Origin: Megalobrama amblycephala
Lineage: Eukaryota > Chordata > Actinopteri > Cypriniformes > Xenocyprididae
DNA length: 64,000 bases
Direction: 5' to 3'
NCBI RefSeq assembly: GCF_018812025.1
Contig: NC_063054.1
Span: forward strand, 11,150,082 to 11,214,081
This document shows positions 48,744 through 60,703 of the stretch, in pieces. A program made the position numbers and the translations under genes. Numbering within the stretch: the first letter of the stretch is position 1; each line of letters opens with the position of its first letter. The notes below the pieces were generated by a model that was given only the letters and a program-made list of their open reading frames with translations, ran no database searches and had not been told where the DNA came from.

Positions 48744-48866
48744 TCAGAGTAAGTGTGTGTGTGATTGGTGAGGTTTTGAGGATCTCCCACTGCGAGCTGC
48801 GATGACTGTGTCGATCAGTCTGGCTGAGGGGAGTCTGATGTTTTTGATGTCATTCGTGTCTAAGCT
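48744..48866 (-). CDS. Possible terminal exon of an unrecognised gene
   Basis: Minus strand: acceptor ttctccttgttgttcag, then 40 open codons (SLDTNDIKNIRLPSARLID...) to TGA, with ATTAAA about 35 bases beyond. The sequence reads like real coding DNA, but I do not recognise the protein. Could be chance. The unspliced frame next door (48950-49080, minus) is also open for about 57 codons (GRVFKKLTNTVLKGLQDKQR) and could be the preceding exon, joined over an intron of about 75 bases. Confidence 0.3.
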   Translation of the reverse strand, partial: SLDTNDIKNIRLPSARLIDTVIAARSGRSSKPHQSHTHLL

Positions 48867-49334
48867 CTGAACAACAAGGAGAAACGTGCACAGCAAAGAC
48901 TCCATCAGTGACACCACTTTTTGTGTTGTTCACCAGTCACAGGAGAATCAAACACCAAGACATGATCCTTGTCACTTTGCAGCTTTCTGTCATCTCGCTC
49001 TCTTTGTTTATCCTGAAGCCCCTTTAGGACAGTGTTTGTTAGTTTTTTGAACACTCTACCAATCTCTGCCTCTGTCTTCAGTCTTCATTCTCATTCTTCC
49101 TCTGTTTTTACTCTTTCTGTCTCACATATAGCTGGAAGGCCTGGTTTTGTAGCTGTGGCACAGTCTTTTGCCCTGTTTACTTTTTCGTGGAATCACAGAA
49201 AGTAAAATTAAAAGTGGTGGAAAACAACAACTCCAAAATTCAACTCCTGAAGAGCAGAGAAAAGTTTATATAGATTTAGAAACGTTCATATTGAAACCTC
49301 TATTTAAATTGCACATTTTGAATTTCTCTTGCAG

Positions 49335-49425
49335 ACATTTGGCAGACAGGAGATTTCTTCAGAACTTCCAGTGAAGGCAGATTTGATTACTGTGGTCCTT
49401 TCCCATGGAAAAACAAAAAGCAAAA
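49335..49425 (+). other. Exon-like segment on plus strand
   Basis: 91 bases between tttctcttgcag and aaaa|gtaagt, open in two frames (WQTGDFFRTSSEGRFDYCG or ISSELPVKADLITVVL). Good splice signals, but no partner exon was identified and the two frames cannot be separated. Confidence 0.22.
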
Positions 49426-49901
49426 GTAAGTAGCAGGAGACTACAGACTCTATTTATTTTTATAGCTGTCTAGGAGAAACAGTTGAGCTATTAAAGAGAT
49501 CTACACTTGCTATAGGTATATGGCCCCATTAGTCAGGACTCAACAGTCATTTAATTTAATTTAAATTCATTACATTTATTTATTTATAAAGCACTATTAA
49601 AAACAACAGAATCTTCCTGACCAATGTGCTGTACCAAATACATTAGAATTATCAGCAATAACATCATAACATGACACATAAAATCAACAACAGATAAGTT
49701 TGTATATAAAAAAAGCCTCATCTTTAGTTATCCTTTTGGACAAAATGCTAATGCAAGTAGATGTGATTTCAAATTTCATTAAAAAAAAAAAAAAAAAAAA
49801 AAAAAACGAAGCTTTAAATGATCAAATCTACAGTATATTGAACCAATTATGATGGTTGTCTGACAGAACTGTCACTTGCCCTATCATGCATTTTTTTCAT
49901 G

Positions 49902-50561
49902 CACTGTAAAACCGAACAGTGAAATTAATTAAATGAGTTTGTTTCACTCAAATAATAATGAAAGTTCATTGTACTTAATAGAAAAGTTGCATGAACTCAA
50001 AATTTCACTGTAGTAAGCTGAACTTAATATGATTGAGTTGAGCTGCAGCAGATTTCTAATTCCCAGCATGCATGTTTAATGTTGTGTTATGTTGGGATTC
50101 AGGGGGGTTCTGTTATGTTAGTTTTTGTAGGGTTACCACTGTGGTGAAGAGTAGAGCCTGTGGTTAGGTTGAGGATGAGCTGCAAAACATTTAAGACCAC
50201 ATATGTTGTTTGATTACATATATGCAAGTATGTAATGACAGTCTCTCTGATAGTTATAATAGCATGTGTTATTTGCTATGTAACATTTAACCAAGATCTG
50301 AATGTGATGTTTATGTAAATTAACTGTATGTAATTAACATTATGATGAGTTGGGAAAGGGATGCTGGTGACGGGATTGTTAGTGAGAGACACCTGTGCAC
50401 CACATTGGCCTTGATCCGCTTCCATGGCTCTCAGCCCCGCCCCACTTGTCACAAAAAATTTAAGTTCTACCAACTTTTTAAAAAAAAAAGAGTTAGTTTA
50501 CTTAAATGTTTTGAGGTAATAAGTTTGCTCAAATGTTTTGAGTATTGGGATTTACAGTGTG
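49902..50561. mobile_element. CACTGTAAA-ended MITE
   Basis: Left gcactgtaaaaccgaac and right ggatttacagtgtg are inverted; inner ttgagttgagctg sits near the left. No coding content beyond short chance ORFs. Confidence 0.6.
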
Positions 50562-53085
50562 TACATGAATATGAATGTGTTGCATTTTTAAAAATTTGGT
50601 TTTCTGTGTCGTTTGGTTGCAGATTCTGCTTGTCAACTTTTTAAACTTATAAACTGCTGTAGGTAAAATTATAACTGGCTATGCAGGGTATATGCACATG
50701 CATTTGGGCACTATGTGACTAGTAAATAAGTCCAATGACATGGCCATCTCAGGCGATTAGCTCAAAAATTGTCCAGAACTGAGCTCCCATGAGTAAAGAT
50801 GGCATATTTCTAATCACATATAGATTGTGTTCATCAAATCGTGAAGATTTCAAATACTATAGCAACTGCTATTGAGTTTATTGGGAATGCTAACGAAAAA
50901 CTTTCTCCAACCTATTGATCTATTAGTCAAGACCAGCAAAGCATTCATTGTGAACACACTGTATGCAACTTTTATACACGCTTTTGAGAAAAAGAGTCCT
51001 TTCCAACACAAGTGAATGAAAGCAGAGCTACATCATCCAATAAAGAAGCAAAAGACTTCAGGCTCTTGATATCCTTTGTGTTTATATTTTTCATCTTTAA
51101 AATTACCTTCTTTGCCATGTGTTTTCTCCCTTTTAATAAGCATTTCAAGCAGCTTCACTTTGTGTAATGTTCTAAAACTCTTTCTCCTGAAATTCTGTTC
51201 AGTTCAAAGAAACTCTTTTGAAAAATGTAGCTGTCTGTCCATGATTACCTTTATTCAGAAATGTTGTTGTGTCTTTTCTTATGCCTGTGACTCTTTGTAT
51301 TCAGATAGTGCCTTTTAAGTCTGTTGCTTTTGAAGGGGCATCGCAGATTTTATCAGCGGCTTTGATTAGACAATCTGACATTTTTACTTTACTTGAGTGA
51401 CTTCGTTTTATTAGATTGCAGTTTGCAATCTGGAGTGTGTTAAAAAGAGACAAAGAGGAGATGAGACTCAGGAACAGCCCAGAGGCAGGTTGGCCGTTTT
51501 ATCCAGCTTATCCAGAAGGGAGTGTTTTAGTTGTTTCCAAAACTTTTGTTTTGTTAAATGGTTCTGCCAGGAATGCTTTGTTCATAATGTTCCCTTTGGG
51601 TGTTTTCAAGTTATATGATGTACAGGATGCCAGTTGAATATTTGTCACTCTCACAAAATTCTTGGTAAGAGAACAGACCCCACACCCCACTGGTGTCTGT
51701 CATCTCCATCTCTGTTTCCGCATATCTCGGTGCTCTCCAACCCTGTTGTTTTGACAGGCATCTTTGTTGCTTTAATTTATAGCTGCAGTTCTGCTCTAGT
51801 TCATTTGCTTTCTGTCACCTGTCAATCATTTTTCAATCTCTGAGGAGTCATTCGGTTAAATTACAATGCGGCAAAACGCAATATAGAGTTTTCGTCCCTG
51901 TAACCTCTGCACTGTGAACGGAGCCTCACTTCCTGTGCTATTGTCAGCAGACAATGTTTCTGGGAAGGAGAGCAAGATTGTAGGATGAGTTCAGTCTTTC
52001 ACTGACGGCAAGCCAAGTTTGTCTTTGTCTCAGCATCTGGCATCTGTCCATACCAGCCTTGTGATGGAGAAAGCGCCGTCCCTTTCCTTGCTTCTGTTTC
52101 CATCCAATCAGCGAGTCTTTGCTGGTCTATCTGGCCTCCAGGCACATCTGCCCTCACAGACACTCCAGTCCCTTGATGCAGCAGTCAGCATGTGTGTGTC
52201 CCTAGCACTCCATCAAACGGCTCGTTTCTGCCCCGAGAGCACTGATGGCTGCTTCAACAGTGCACAGACTATTAATGTGCGGCAAATACATGCAGAATCT
52301 GCCACGGACTGACTGAATCTACTTGATTGAATGCATTCACTGCAGATCAAAAAAGAAAAAGAAAAAGAAACCATAAGTCATGTCGTACACTGTATGATTA
52401 AATTATACAATTTAGACCATTTTTTACTTTAGTTAAAATATTTTGACATTTTTTGTGAAATACCAAATCATGTATGAAAATGGAGATTTTTTTTTGTTTT
52501 TTCTTTTGCTTTGTGTGTGAAAAAGTAAATATCAAATAGCTTTCACTTTTAGATTTAAATAGAGCATGACTGAATAACTGAAAAAAAAAAATATGATAAT
52601 TTGTAGTGCAAACTCTGGGTGAGTGCTATTTTCCTCAAAGTGTTGCAAATTAAATGATTAATTTGATTTTAATCATTTTGTAACTTTCATAAACCTTTGT
52701 ATAGCAGGTTGCCAGTGAGTGTGTACTTCTACTATTGCTTCTACTATTCTCATTTGTAAGTCGCTTTGGAGAAAAGCATCTGCTAAATGATTAAATGTAA
52801 ATGTGTGTGCATTACAAATAATGATCTGTCAGTAAAATATTGTAACTATTATTGTTAATGTGACATTGATTTCATAAGAGCTCTTTTAGTCTTACTGAGT
52901 ACTGGGTTTTGAGTTCTTGGGTTTTTTATTTTGATTCTGCTCCTATAATGTGAAAATAGACATTGCACTCTTATTCTTCTTTATTTAATGATCATTGATC
53001 ATTGACCTATAAATTATGCTCTTGCAAGCTCAAGTCTTTCCTGTCTATTTTTGTGAAGGTACTTTAATAAAACTTTGGAGGCATT
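50562..53085. other. Unique intergenic segment, no confirmed gene
   Basis: No repeat signatures except A/T runs. A 97-codon ORF (52019-52312, plus) lies in the most GC-balanced part, but has no domain I recognise and no supporting splice or start context. Confidence 0.4.
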
Positions 53086-53899
53086 TACACAATGCCATTT
53101 TCAACCAAAAGCTGATTTGTTTTAATGCATTTTGGCCATTCATTTACAGAACAGTAGCATTTTGGGGTCCTGAAAACTTTTGAAAACGGTTTTTAAAAAG
53201 TGCATGTTTCTGAAAATAATACATTATCGTCTCCTTGTAAACTACAAAAATGCAAATCTGTGAAAACGGTGACCTCACGTGCATTATATGTTCAGTCTGA
53301 CAGAAGTGAGGTAGACATTTTTTTTCCCTCTGTTATGTCTTTTGCCATCAGTCTGACTGTGGGTGCAGGAACATCGCATGGGGTCATCGCATTTGAATAA
53401 GAAACAACACCGAGTCAGTAAAACACATAAAAACTCCACAAAGCAAACAAGTGTAATGGTGCGAACACTCGTTTAAACAACATACACACCGGGACGTTTG
53501 ACTGCACAACACATTTTTGACACTATTGATACTGCTTGCAATCGTAATGCAACTGACCGCTCTAAGTGACATAAATTAAGCCTTTAAATAAAAGGGTTAT
53601 TGAGATGATTACACTTTCATACACCTGCACAGCGACACGAAATAAAAACAACTCAACACCGAAGGTAGACTTGCGCTCAGGAGTAGAGCGGGCGAATTCT
53701 TTCTATGCACACTGAAACGGTCACAATATGACGTCACACTCTGCGAGTATGTTTTAAAAAACATAATTCAACATATAAATAATAGTGTTTATTACAAATA
53801 AATAACTAAACGCTAAAAATGAATAAATGTAAAATAACAAAAATTTGCATTGCATTTACAATCCGGTGAAAACAGCACCCCTACTTCCAGCGCCTCTGC

Positions 53900-54327
53900 T
53901 GGAAAGAAACTGTTATAAAAACGTGCTTTATGTGTAATGATACTGTCGTGTCTCAGGTTATATACTGAGTGTTTATGCCTGAGTAACAAATGAGCTGTGT
54001 ATGAATCCCTGAGGATGTTCTGTGCTTTTTTCCCTGCAGCGTTGTGTATATAAAGTGTTCATGAATGGGAGATCAGCTCCAATGATCCTCTCTGCAGTCT
54101 TTATAACCTTTTGGAAGAGCCTTCCTCTCTGCCTGGGTGGTGCTCCCAAACCAGACAATGATGCCATTTGTGAGAATGCTCTCTGCGGGTCCTCTGCAGG
54201 CCTGGGTGAGGGGGGCGGCGGCTGAGTCCGGCCTTCCTTAGCAGCCTGATGAAATAAAGCCGCTGTTGGGCCTTCTTCACTGTGGCAACAGTGTTTCTGG
54301 TCCAGGTCAGGTTTGATGACACATGCA
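53900..54327 (-). pseudogene. LINE ORF2 C-terminal fragment
   Basis: Minus-strand frames with LTWTRNTVATVKKAQQRLYF (54300) and VIKTAERIIG...LYTQRC (about 54150-54030) are the C-terminal end of a CR1/L2-like reverse transcriptase ORF. One frame change separates them. Continues upstream at 57665. Confidence 0.85.
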
Positions 54328-55023
54328 GTGTTGGGTGTAATGAGTTACTAAGTAATTAAATTACTTATGCACTGAAAAAGTAAAGTAAGGGATTACTGTT
54401 CATTTTTAGGTAATTTAATTACAGTTACTTATAATGTACTTACGTTACATACTGAAAATTAGTTCAACAGTTCTGTTTAAATCAATATTGAATTTAAAAT
54501 CTAAATTTGTCGTCTAATGCCAAGTTTAAACTACAGGATTTTAAGCCCAATTTAAGTCTGATTTGCAAGTCAACAAGCTTGCCGACAGATCGGGCTTTGA
54601 TCGGGGGAAAATCAGCAAGTGATCAGCGCTTGCCAATCTTTGTGTGTGAACTACTCAATGACACATCAAAGAGGCTCGCTGATGCGTCGCCGACACCTTG
54701 CAGACGCCAGACAAATATCTAGCATGCTAAATATCTGGAGCTGTCGGCCGACTGGATATCCTGTGGTGTCACGTGTCGTGACGCAACAGCCAATGAAATA
54801 TACACTGATGTCTATGGAAGCAGCAATAACAATCCATTAAAATATAATTTGCAGACATTTATTCATATCAGTTACACAATGTGTATGTAACTATAAAGCT
54901 CACTCACTCTATTGTTCTCCCAGTTCACCGGCCACATGTATTTCAGGACAAATAGATGAATTCATGTTATATATTAAGATCATTATATAGGTTTTTAAAT
55001 GACAAAACACTCACCTGCACATA

Positions 55024-55360
55024 AGGGGCAGTTGTGGCCTAATGGATAGAGAGTCGGACTTGTAACCCCTAGGTCATGGGTTCGAGTCTCAGGTCCGGCA
55101 GGGATTGTTGTTGAGGGGAGTGAATTTCCAGCGCTCTCCCCACCTTCAATACCACGACTGAGGTGAGACCTTTGAGCAAGGCACCGTACCCCCAACTGCT
55201 CCCCGGGCGCCGCAGCAATGGCTGCCCGCTGCTCCGGGTGTGTGTTCACTGCTGTGTGTGTGCACTTGGATGGGTTAAATGCAGAGCACAAATTCCGAGT
55301 ATGGGTCACCATACTTGGCCACATGTCACTTCACTCACTCACTTCACTCACTCACTCATT
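55024..55360 (+). repeat. tRNA-derived SINE, copy 1
   Basis: Pol III A box in tggcctaatggatagag and B box in ggtcatgggttcgagtctc. Central ttgagcaaggcaccgtaccc is the V-SINE-like core. Tail is tcac/cactcact-rich. Confidence 0.85.
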
Positions 55361-56512
55361 TGAGAATCGGAATATCAGATAGTTGATGACATGGTGAGAA
55401 AAGCATTACATCTGTCAAACAGTGTGGCCGGCTGTGTCACTTGACAAGCATGATGCGTCATCATGGAAACAATAAAAGGAAACGTTCTAAAATAACAGTT
55501 GCCTTAAGTCTGGGAGGTCAGCCAGAAGTGTGAAAGGATTATTTTAATTAAATTGAATTCAAAATTTAATCTAATTTCCTCCCAACGTCCATTTTCAAAT
55601 AAAGTCGTTGGGTGACAGTTGTCGTCAGCTCTTGTAGTGTGTAACCTCCTGTTGCAGATCATTTACGTAGAGTCACGTAGTGTGAACAACACAACAGCTT
55701 AAAGACTCCACAGCAAGTCATGTAGTCTGAACAGCACAGTGATCTGCCGACGTTTAAAGCATTCGTTGCCTCTTTAAAATCGTTAGCTGTAGTACAGTTG
55801 CGGGAGTTCGCAACTTAGCACCAGCTGGCTGCGCAGTCGCTGTCTGAAGATGGCGGCAGAAGCGAGTGGCTGTTTTGCAAAATGGAAATATTCTAATCAC
55901 TTCACTTTTTTTGATACAGGTAGGCAATAACATTAAGGTAAAATGTAAGCTATGTCCTAGAGAGAAAAAACTGTGCACGCTCTCTGAGAGACGGTCTTCA
56001 GTCAGTGCGCTCTCAAGCCAAAGCACACACACATAACCACCTCTCGCGAGTGTCAAATTTTCGCGGTTTATTACACATAAACATTAAAATACACACACAG
56101 TTATGTCAAAATGCAGCATGCGTAACAGCATATTGTCTCCGTCCATGAGGTCTTAGTGACAGCAGTCTTTAAAACATGCTACTGTCTGCTATTGGCTGTC
56201 TGTATTATAAATGATAATCAAACAACAAAAGAAAAGCTTTAATAAGGATTAATCTATATTTAATTTATACAGTTATGACTATGCAGAGTTATTTCATATG
56301 TTATTTCATATGTTATTTCATATTATTTCATATGTCAATTTCTGTGTTATTTTTACTTACTACTATTAGACCTAGCTGGAAAAAAAAAATATAGCATTGT
56401 TTTATTTGTATTTTTATATATTTTTACCATGGTATCGACTTTGGTATTGAGTATTGTGCACTTTTAGTGGTATCGGTACCAACTACTAGATTTTTGGTAT
56501 AGTGACAATTTT

Positions 56513-57477
56513 GGTAACACTTTAGAATAACTCACGCTATGAAGCATTAGTTAAGCATTAGTAAATAGTTAATTCCTCATTTATAAAACATGAATAGACA
56601 TTAGTAAGCCATTTATAAATACAGCTATAAATGCTTTGTTCTTGATTTATAAGCATATCTATAATGAGTTTAATAATTGTATTTTCATACTTTATTAATG
56701 ATCAATTTATCATTTCTAAATTATGTATTACATTATTCACAAACCAGTAATTTAGGAGTTGTCAGTGGTTCATAAGATCATTTAGGAAGTGTCAGTAAAT
56801 GATTAATAAAATATTTAAATGTACATTTATGCATCTTATTATTTAGACATATAGTATTAGTTACTAAGTGTGTTAATAAATGCTTTATTAACATATTCCT
56901 AGTGTCAAAATTACCTCGGTACTAACTTTAAAACATTAGAGAACAGCAGTGCAGAAGATCACTGAACCTTTAAATCTCATTTATAAAAGCTTTACAAAGC
57001 ATAAATAGTCCTCACTTTAGATGAGCTCACAAAAATAGTTAACTGACTACTTCTAAATGTTTTATAACTACCTGAATTAATCATGAATTGCAGTAGGAAT
57101 ATGTGTTAATAAAACATTTACTAACACACTAAGTAACTATTACTATGTGTCTAAATAATAAGATGTATAAATGAATGTTTAAATAGTTTATTAATCATTT
57201 ACTTACACTTACTAAATGAACTACTGACAACTCCTAAATAACTGGTTTGTAAATAATGTAATACTTAATTTAGAAATGATAAATTGATTATTAATAAAGT
57301 ATGAAAATACAATTATTAAACACATTATAGATATGCTTATAAATCAAGAATAAAGCAATTATAGCTGTATTTATAAACTACTTACTAATGTCTATTAATG
57401 CTTTATAAGTGATGAAATAACAATTAACTAATGCTTAACTAATGCTTCATAGTGTGCAGTTATTATAAAGTGTTACC
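56513..57477. mobile_element. 965-bp foldback element with perfect 8-bp TSD
   Basis: Ends ggtaacactt and aagtgttacc; the two halves are inverted copies throughout. Exact flanks acaatttt (56505-56512 and 57478-57485). 8-bp TSD suggests hAT-type mobilisation. Confidence 0.88.
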
Positions 57478-57662
57478 ACAATTTTAAGTATTACAAAGTA
57501 AATAAAAGTATTATAGTATATGTTTAAAATGTTTTAAAAAGCTATTAAAGGCTAAACTATTCCATGTTTGACTAAATTATTAAGAGTTTACTTTCTATTG
57601 TCTATCCGGTCAAGGTTTATAGGGATTTTAAGAAGTAATTAGTAATAAGTTACTTATTGAGT

Positions 57663-57789
57663 AATTAAAATACTTTATTGTCTGCTCCATAGGAAAGAAT
57701 GTTGTTGACCAACATGAGACCCAGAATAGTTGTTCCATCTGCGTACTTAATGATGGCACTGTTGTACTGGGTGGAGACACAGTCATAGG
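57663..57789 (-). pseudogene. LINE reverse transcriptase fragment (YADG motif)
   Basis: Minus frame CVSTQYNSAIIKYADGTTI matches the RT catalytic region; the usual YADD reads YADG, so the second Asp is lost. It continues the frame interrupted at 60022. Confidence 0.8.
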
Positions 57790-60021
57790 CAGGGCTTGAC
57801 CATAACTTTTTGCTTACCTGCCACTGTGGATAGTGGTTTACCAAAGTTACTAGCCACTCAGCATTTTCACTGGCCACAATTTTGACAATGATATCCTGGG
57901 GAAAAACTGCTTTATAGATGCTTTTATTATTTCATAATTTGGCAGCAGGTATATTAGGCTGCTGTCACTTTAAGATCATACATACATATCCATTATACTG
58001 TTACACATGTGCTTTCTTTCTCAACTGTTTATGTTCACTTAAAACATACCGACTGTGTTTAGGTGAATACTCACTACATCAGTATTTTGATATTATATTG
58101 TGTGCATTTGACTGTTAAAGTGTAATAAGTATTGAAAAACAACTCAATTTAGTACTGAGAGGCGGCTTTATATGTGCACATTTTGGGTGTGAGCATAAAA
58201 TCTGCGGGAATGAGTCAAATTATGTGCAATACACACAATCCCATGCCGAAATTCAACCCCTGTAACACCAACAATATCCATCCATAGCAAATGAAAGGAA
58301 TGAGTGAGGGAAGGAGGGTTTGTGTGTCGACTCGGAGAGTCGGAGAGATGAGAGAGAGAGAGAAAGCTGGTATCGTGTATCTATTCTGTAGAAAATGAGT
58401 ACTGGAAGCGTTTCAGATATTTCAGTATTGATATGTATCGAAAAATCAGTATTTTTGACAACACGGCATTGCACTTAGTTTATTATTTCAGATGTCTTTT
58501 TTTTAAAAGACTACAATTGAACAAATGTATATATCATATATAAAATTCAACCCGCCAAAGTGGCTAATAGGAGTGACTGCGTTACACGCCTGTAGCGATA
58601 TTAGCTCAAAGGGGAAATATTAATAATTATTCATAACTCACTATGATTGTTAATTATGAGATAATTATGAATATTTGAATCAGTTAATCAGATTAACTTG
58701 AAGTAGCTACATTAAAATTACGATCAATAACTCAGTTCATCCTGTGAACACTCGGTATTGATTATTAATTAATTCTAAGAGAATGGTATTTTTCATGGCC
58801 ACAGAAAAATAATTATTTCTTAGTATTTACAGTGCTTTGTAATAAGCATTTACAGAGCTGGTAAACAGATCTGATCATTTAAGAGGCAATCCATTGCAGA
58901 TAGAGTATCAGAACCAAATATGTATTTTGCAGAAGTTTTATTAAGTAAATCACAAACACCATAGCTAACTAACAAACACAAACATGCATACACGCAAGTC
59001 ACACATAAACGGGTAAAATGATAAATTATAGGGTGAAACTGGAAGTGGGAAACAGTAGGAGCTATGAAGAAACCAAAATCATCAGTTATAATTATTAGTA
59101 ATATTTTGTACGATACTTGCATCAGGCCTCTGCCTTTTTGAAGAGCGTCTGGATATATTGCTGCCGTTGGAAGTTTTGAGAATTCAGTCTGATGGTATTG
59201 AAATTGCAATCGATGTCTTCTGTGTTGAATGAAGAAGCGATAACAAACTTGCATGGTTAGTTTGAATCTTAGTGGGGAAAGAAGTCTTTTTCTCTCTCAT
59301 AGATGAGCACATGGCTGGGTCGCAGGCCTTGCAGGCCCACAGGCCTAGGCCTGAAGAGCCTGCAGCAAAGGGGGTCTCCTCAGTCATCCAAAGAAGCAAG
59401 GTGCATTGTGCACTGGCTTTTAACCTCTGGTCAAAGTCACACCTCTTAGGGTTGACCTGACCACTGAGAAGGTTGAATTTCCGGGCGACAACATCCCTCC
59501 TTTTATGACCGAGCACGATTTAAGTTGTTGAAGAAGAACTATTAAAGATTCTTGTAATACTGATGTGTTGCGCAGGTATCGACATGTCGTATACACAAGC
59601 ATTTAAATCTTCTCGATACAAACCCATAGACACTAAACATGGCATAATTTAAGTTACATTACATGTATCATAAAACATGAATACAATACTGAGTACAATA
59701 CAACAAACAGTTATAATGGATGCCATTTCCTATGGATATGCATGTTCATTTATAGAACAGCTTGTCTATAAATGAATGCAGGAAAGTCTGTTTTGAGGTT
59801 TGTCTCTTTGTCTCTGCTTTTCCACGTGGCACACACATACTTCGGGGCAATAAAACTCAGGCTGGTCTTCTCGGGGGATGGAGACAGACCCCAGAGTAAG
59901 TTTTAAACAATTATTTGTTAAATATTACAAATAATTGTGTCTGATTTGTCTCAGTCGTTACACGCCACTGCTGAAATACACCCGTATTTGGTGGGTTGGT
60001 GGGTGTTAACGTCAAGCCCTG
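57790..60021. mobile_element. hAT-like element inserted in the LINE RT
   Basis: Ends cagggcttgac and gtcaagccctg. Flanks gtcatagg (57782-57789) and gtcaaagg (60022-60029) match at 7 of 8. Carries a 1.37-kb insertion at 58591-59962. Confidence 0.82.
58591..59962. mobile_element. LTR-like insertion nested in the hAT-like element
   Basis: Begins tgtagcgata and ends gtcgttaca, with cgcc on both sides (58587-58590, 59963-59966) and AATAAA near 59850. Fits a solo LTR with a 4-bp TSD. However, an 11-base direct repeat (cgttacacgcc) also spans both junctions, so the exact ends are uncertain. No gene inside. Confidence 0.55.
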
Positions 60022-60418
60022 GTCAAAGGTATACAGGGTGTAGAGTTTGGGGCTGAGACAACAGCCCTATGGTGTTCCTGTGCAAATTGAGAGCTCAGCA
60101 GAGACCCTGCCTCCCATCCTCTCCTTCTGTGCTCTATTAGTGAGAAAGTCCAAAATCCAATTACAGGTGGGAGTTGGGACCCCATCTGTCAGCTTCCCGA
60201 TTAGCTTTTCTGGCCGGATAGTATTGAAGGCAGAACTATCATCCAGGAAGCGCATCCTTGCATGTGTTCCACTGCAGTCCAGATGTTGTGGTGTGTAGTG
60301 GAAATCTATGACCACTGCATCATCCACTGATCTGTTGGGGCGACAGGCAAACTGTAGGGGAACAGCAGAGTCTGGAACCACAGAGTTAATGTATGTACAG
60401 TAAGTACCAGTTTCTCTA
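60022..60418 (-). pseudogene. LINE reverse transcriptase fragment
   Basis: Minus frame AVPLQFACRPNRSVDDAVV, FLDDSSAFNTI and later ICTGTP, an early RT domain with a normal DxSSAFNT motif. An in-frame TAG follows the GTP motif; beyond the hAT element the frame resumes. Confidence 0.88.
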
Positions 60419-60703
60419 GGGGGCAGTCGTGAACTAATGGTTAGAGAGTCAGACTGGTAACCCAAGGTTGTGGGTTTGAATCTCAATACAAGTGGGAAAT
60501 GACAGAGGTGCCCTTGAGCAAAGCACCTAACGCCCAGTTGCTACTCGGGTGCCACAGCAAAAATGGCTGCTCACTGCTCTGGGTGTGTGTGTCCACTACT
60601 CACTACTCCTATTGTGTGTGCAGTAACTGGATGGAATAAATGCATAGGACAAATTCTGGGTATGGGTTACCATACTTGGCCTTCACTTTCACTTTTCACT
60701 CTA
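60419..60703 (+). repeat. tRNA-derived SINE, copy 2 (inside the LINE)
   Basis: Same family as 55024, more diverged: gggcagtcgtgaactaatgg, ttgtgggtttgaatctc, cccttgagcaaagcacctaa. ctctagg lies at both edges as a probable TSD. Confidence 0.82.

Larger units (their letters stand above)
54328..57662. mobile_element. Compound insertion inside the LINE
   Basis: Begins cagtgttgggtgtaatgagt with ttactaagtaattaaatta and ends in similar inverted taattagtaataagttac wording near 57630. It holds an element starting near 54518, a SINE (55024) and a foldback hAT-like element (56513). It separates two parts of one LINE ORF. Confidence 0.6.

Noticed and set aside
52019..52312. 97-codon plus ORF in unique DNA
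   Set aside because: No recognisable domain, signal or splice context; length is within chance for this composition. Mentioned only as part of the unique segment.
55024..55100. tRNA gene
   Set aside because: The A and B boxes belong to a SINE head; it continues into the SINE core and the fold is not a clean cloverleaf.
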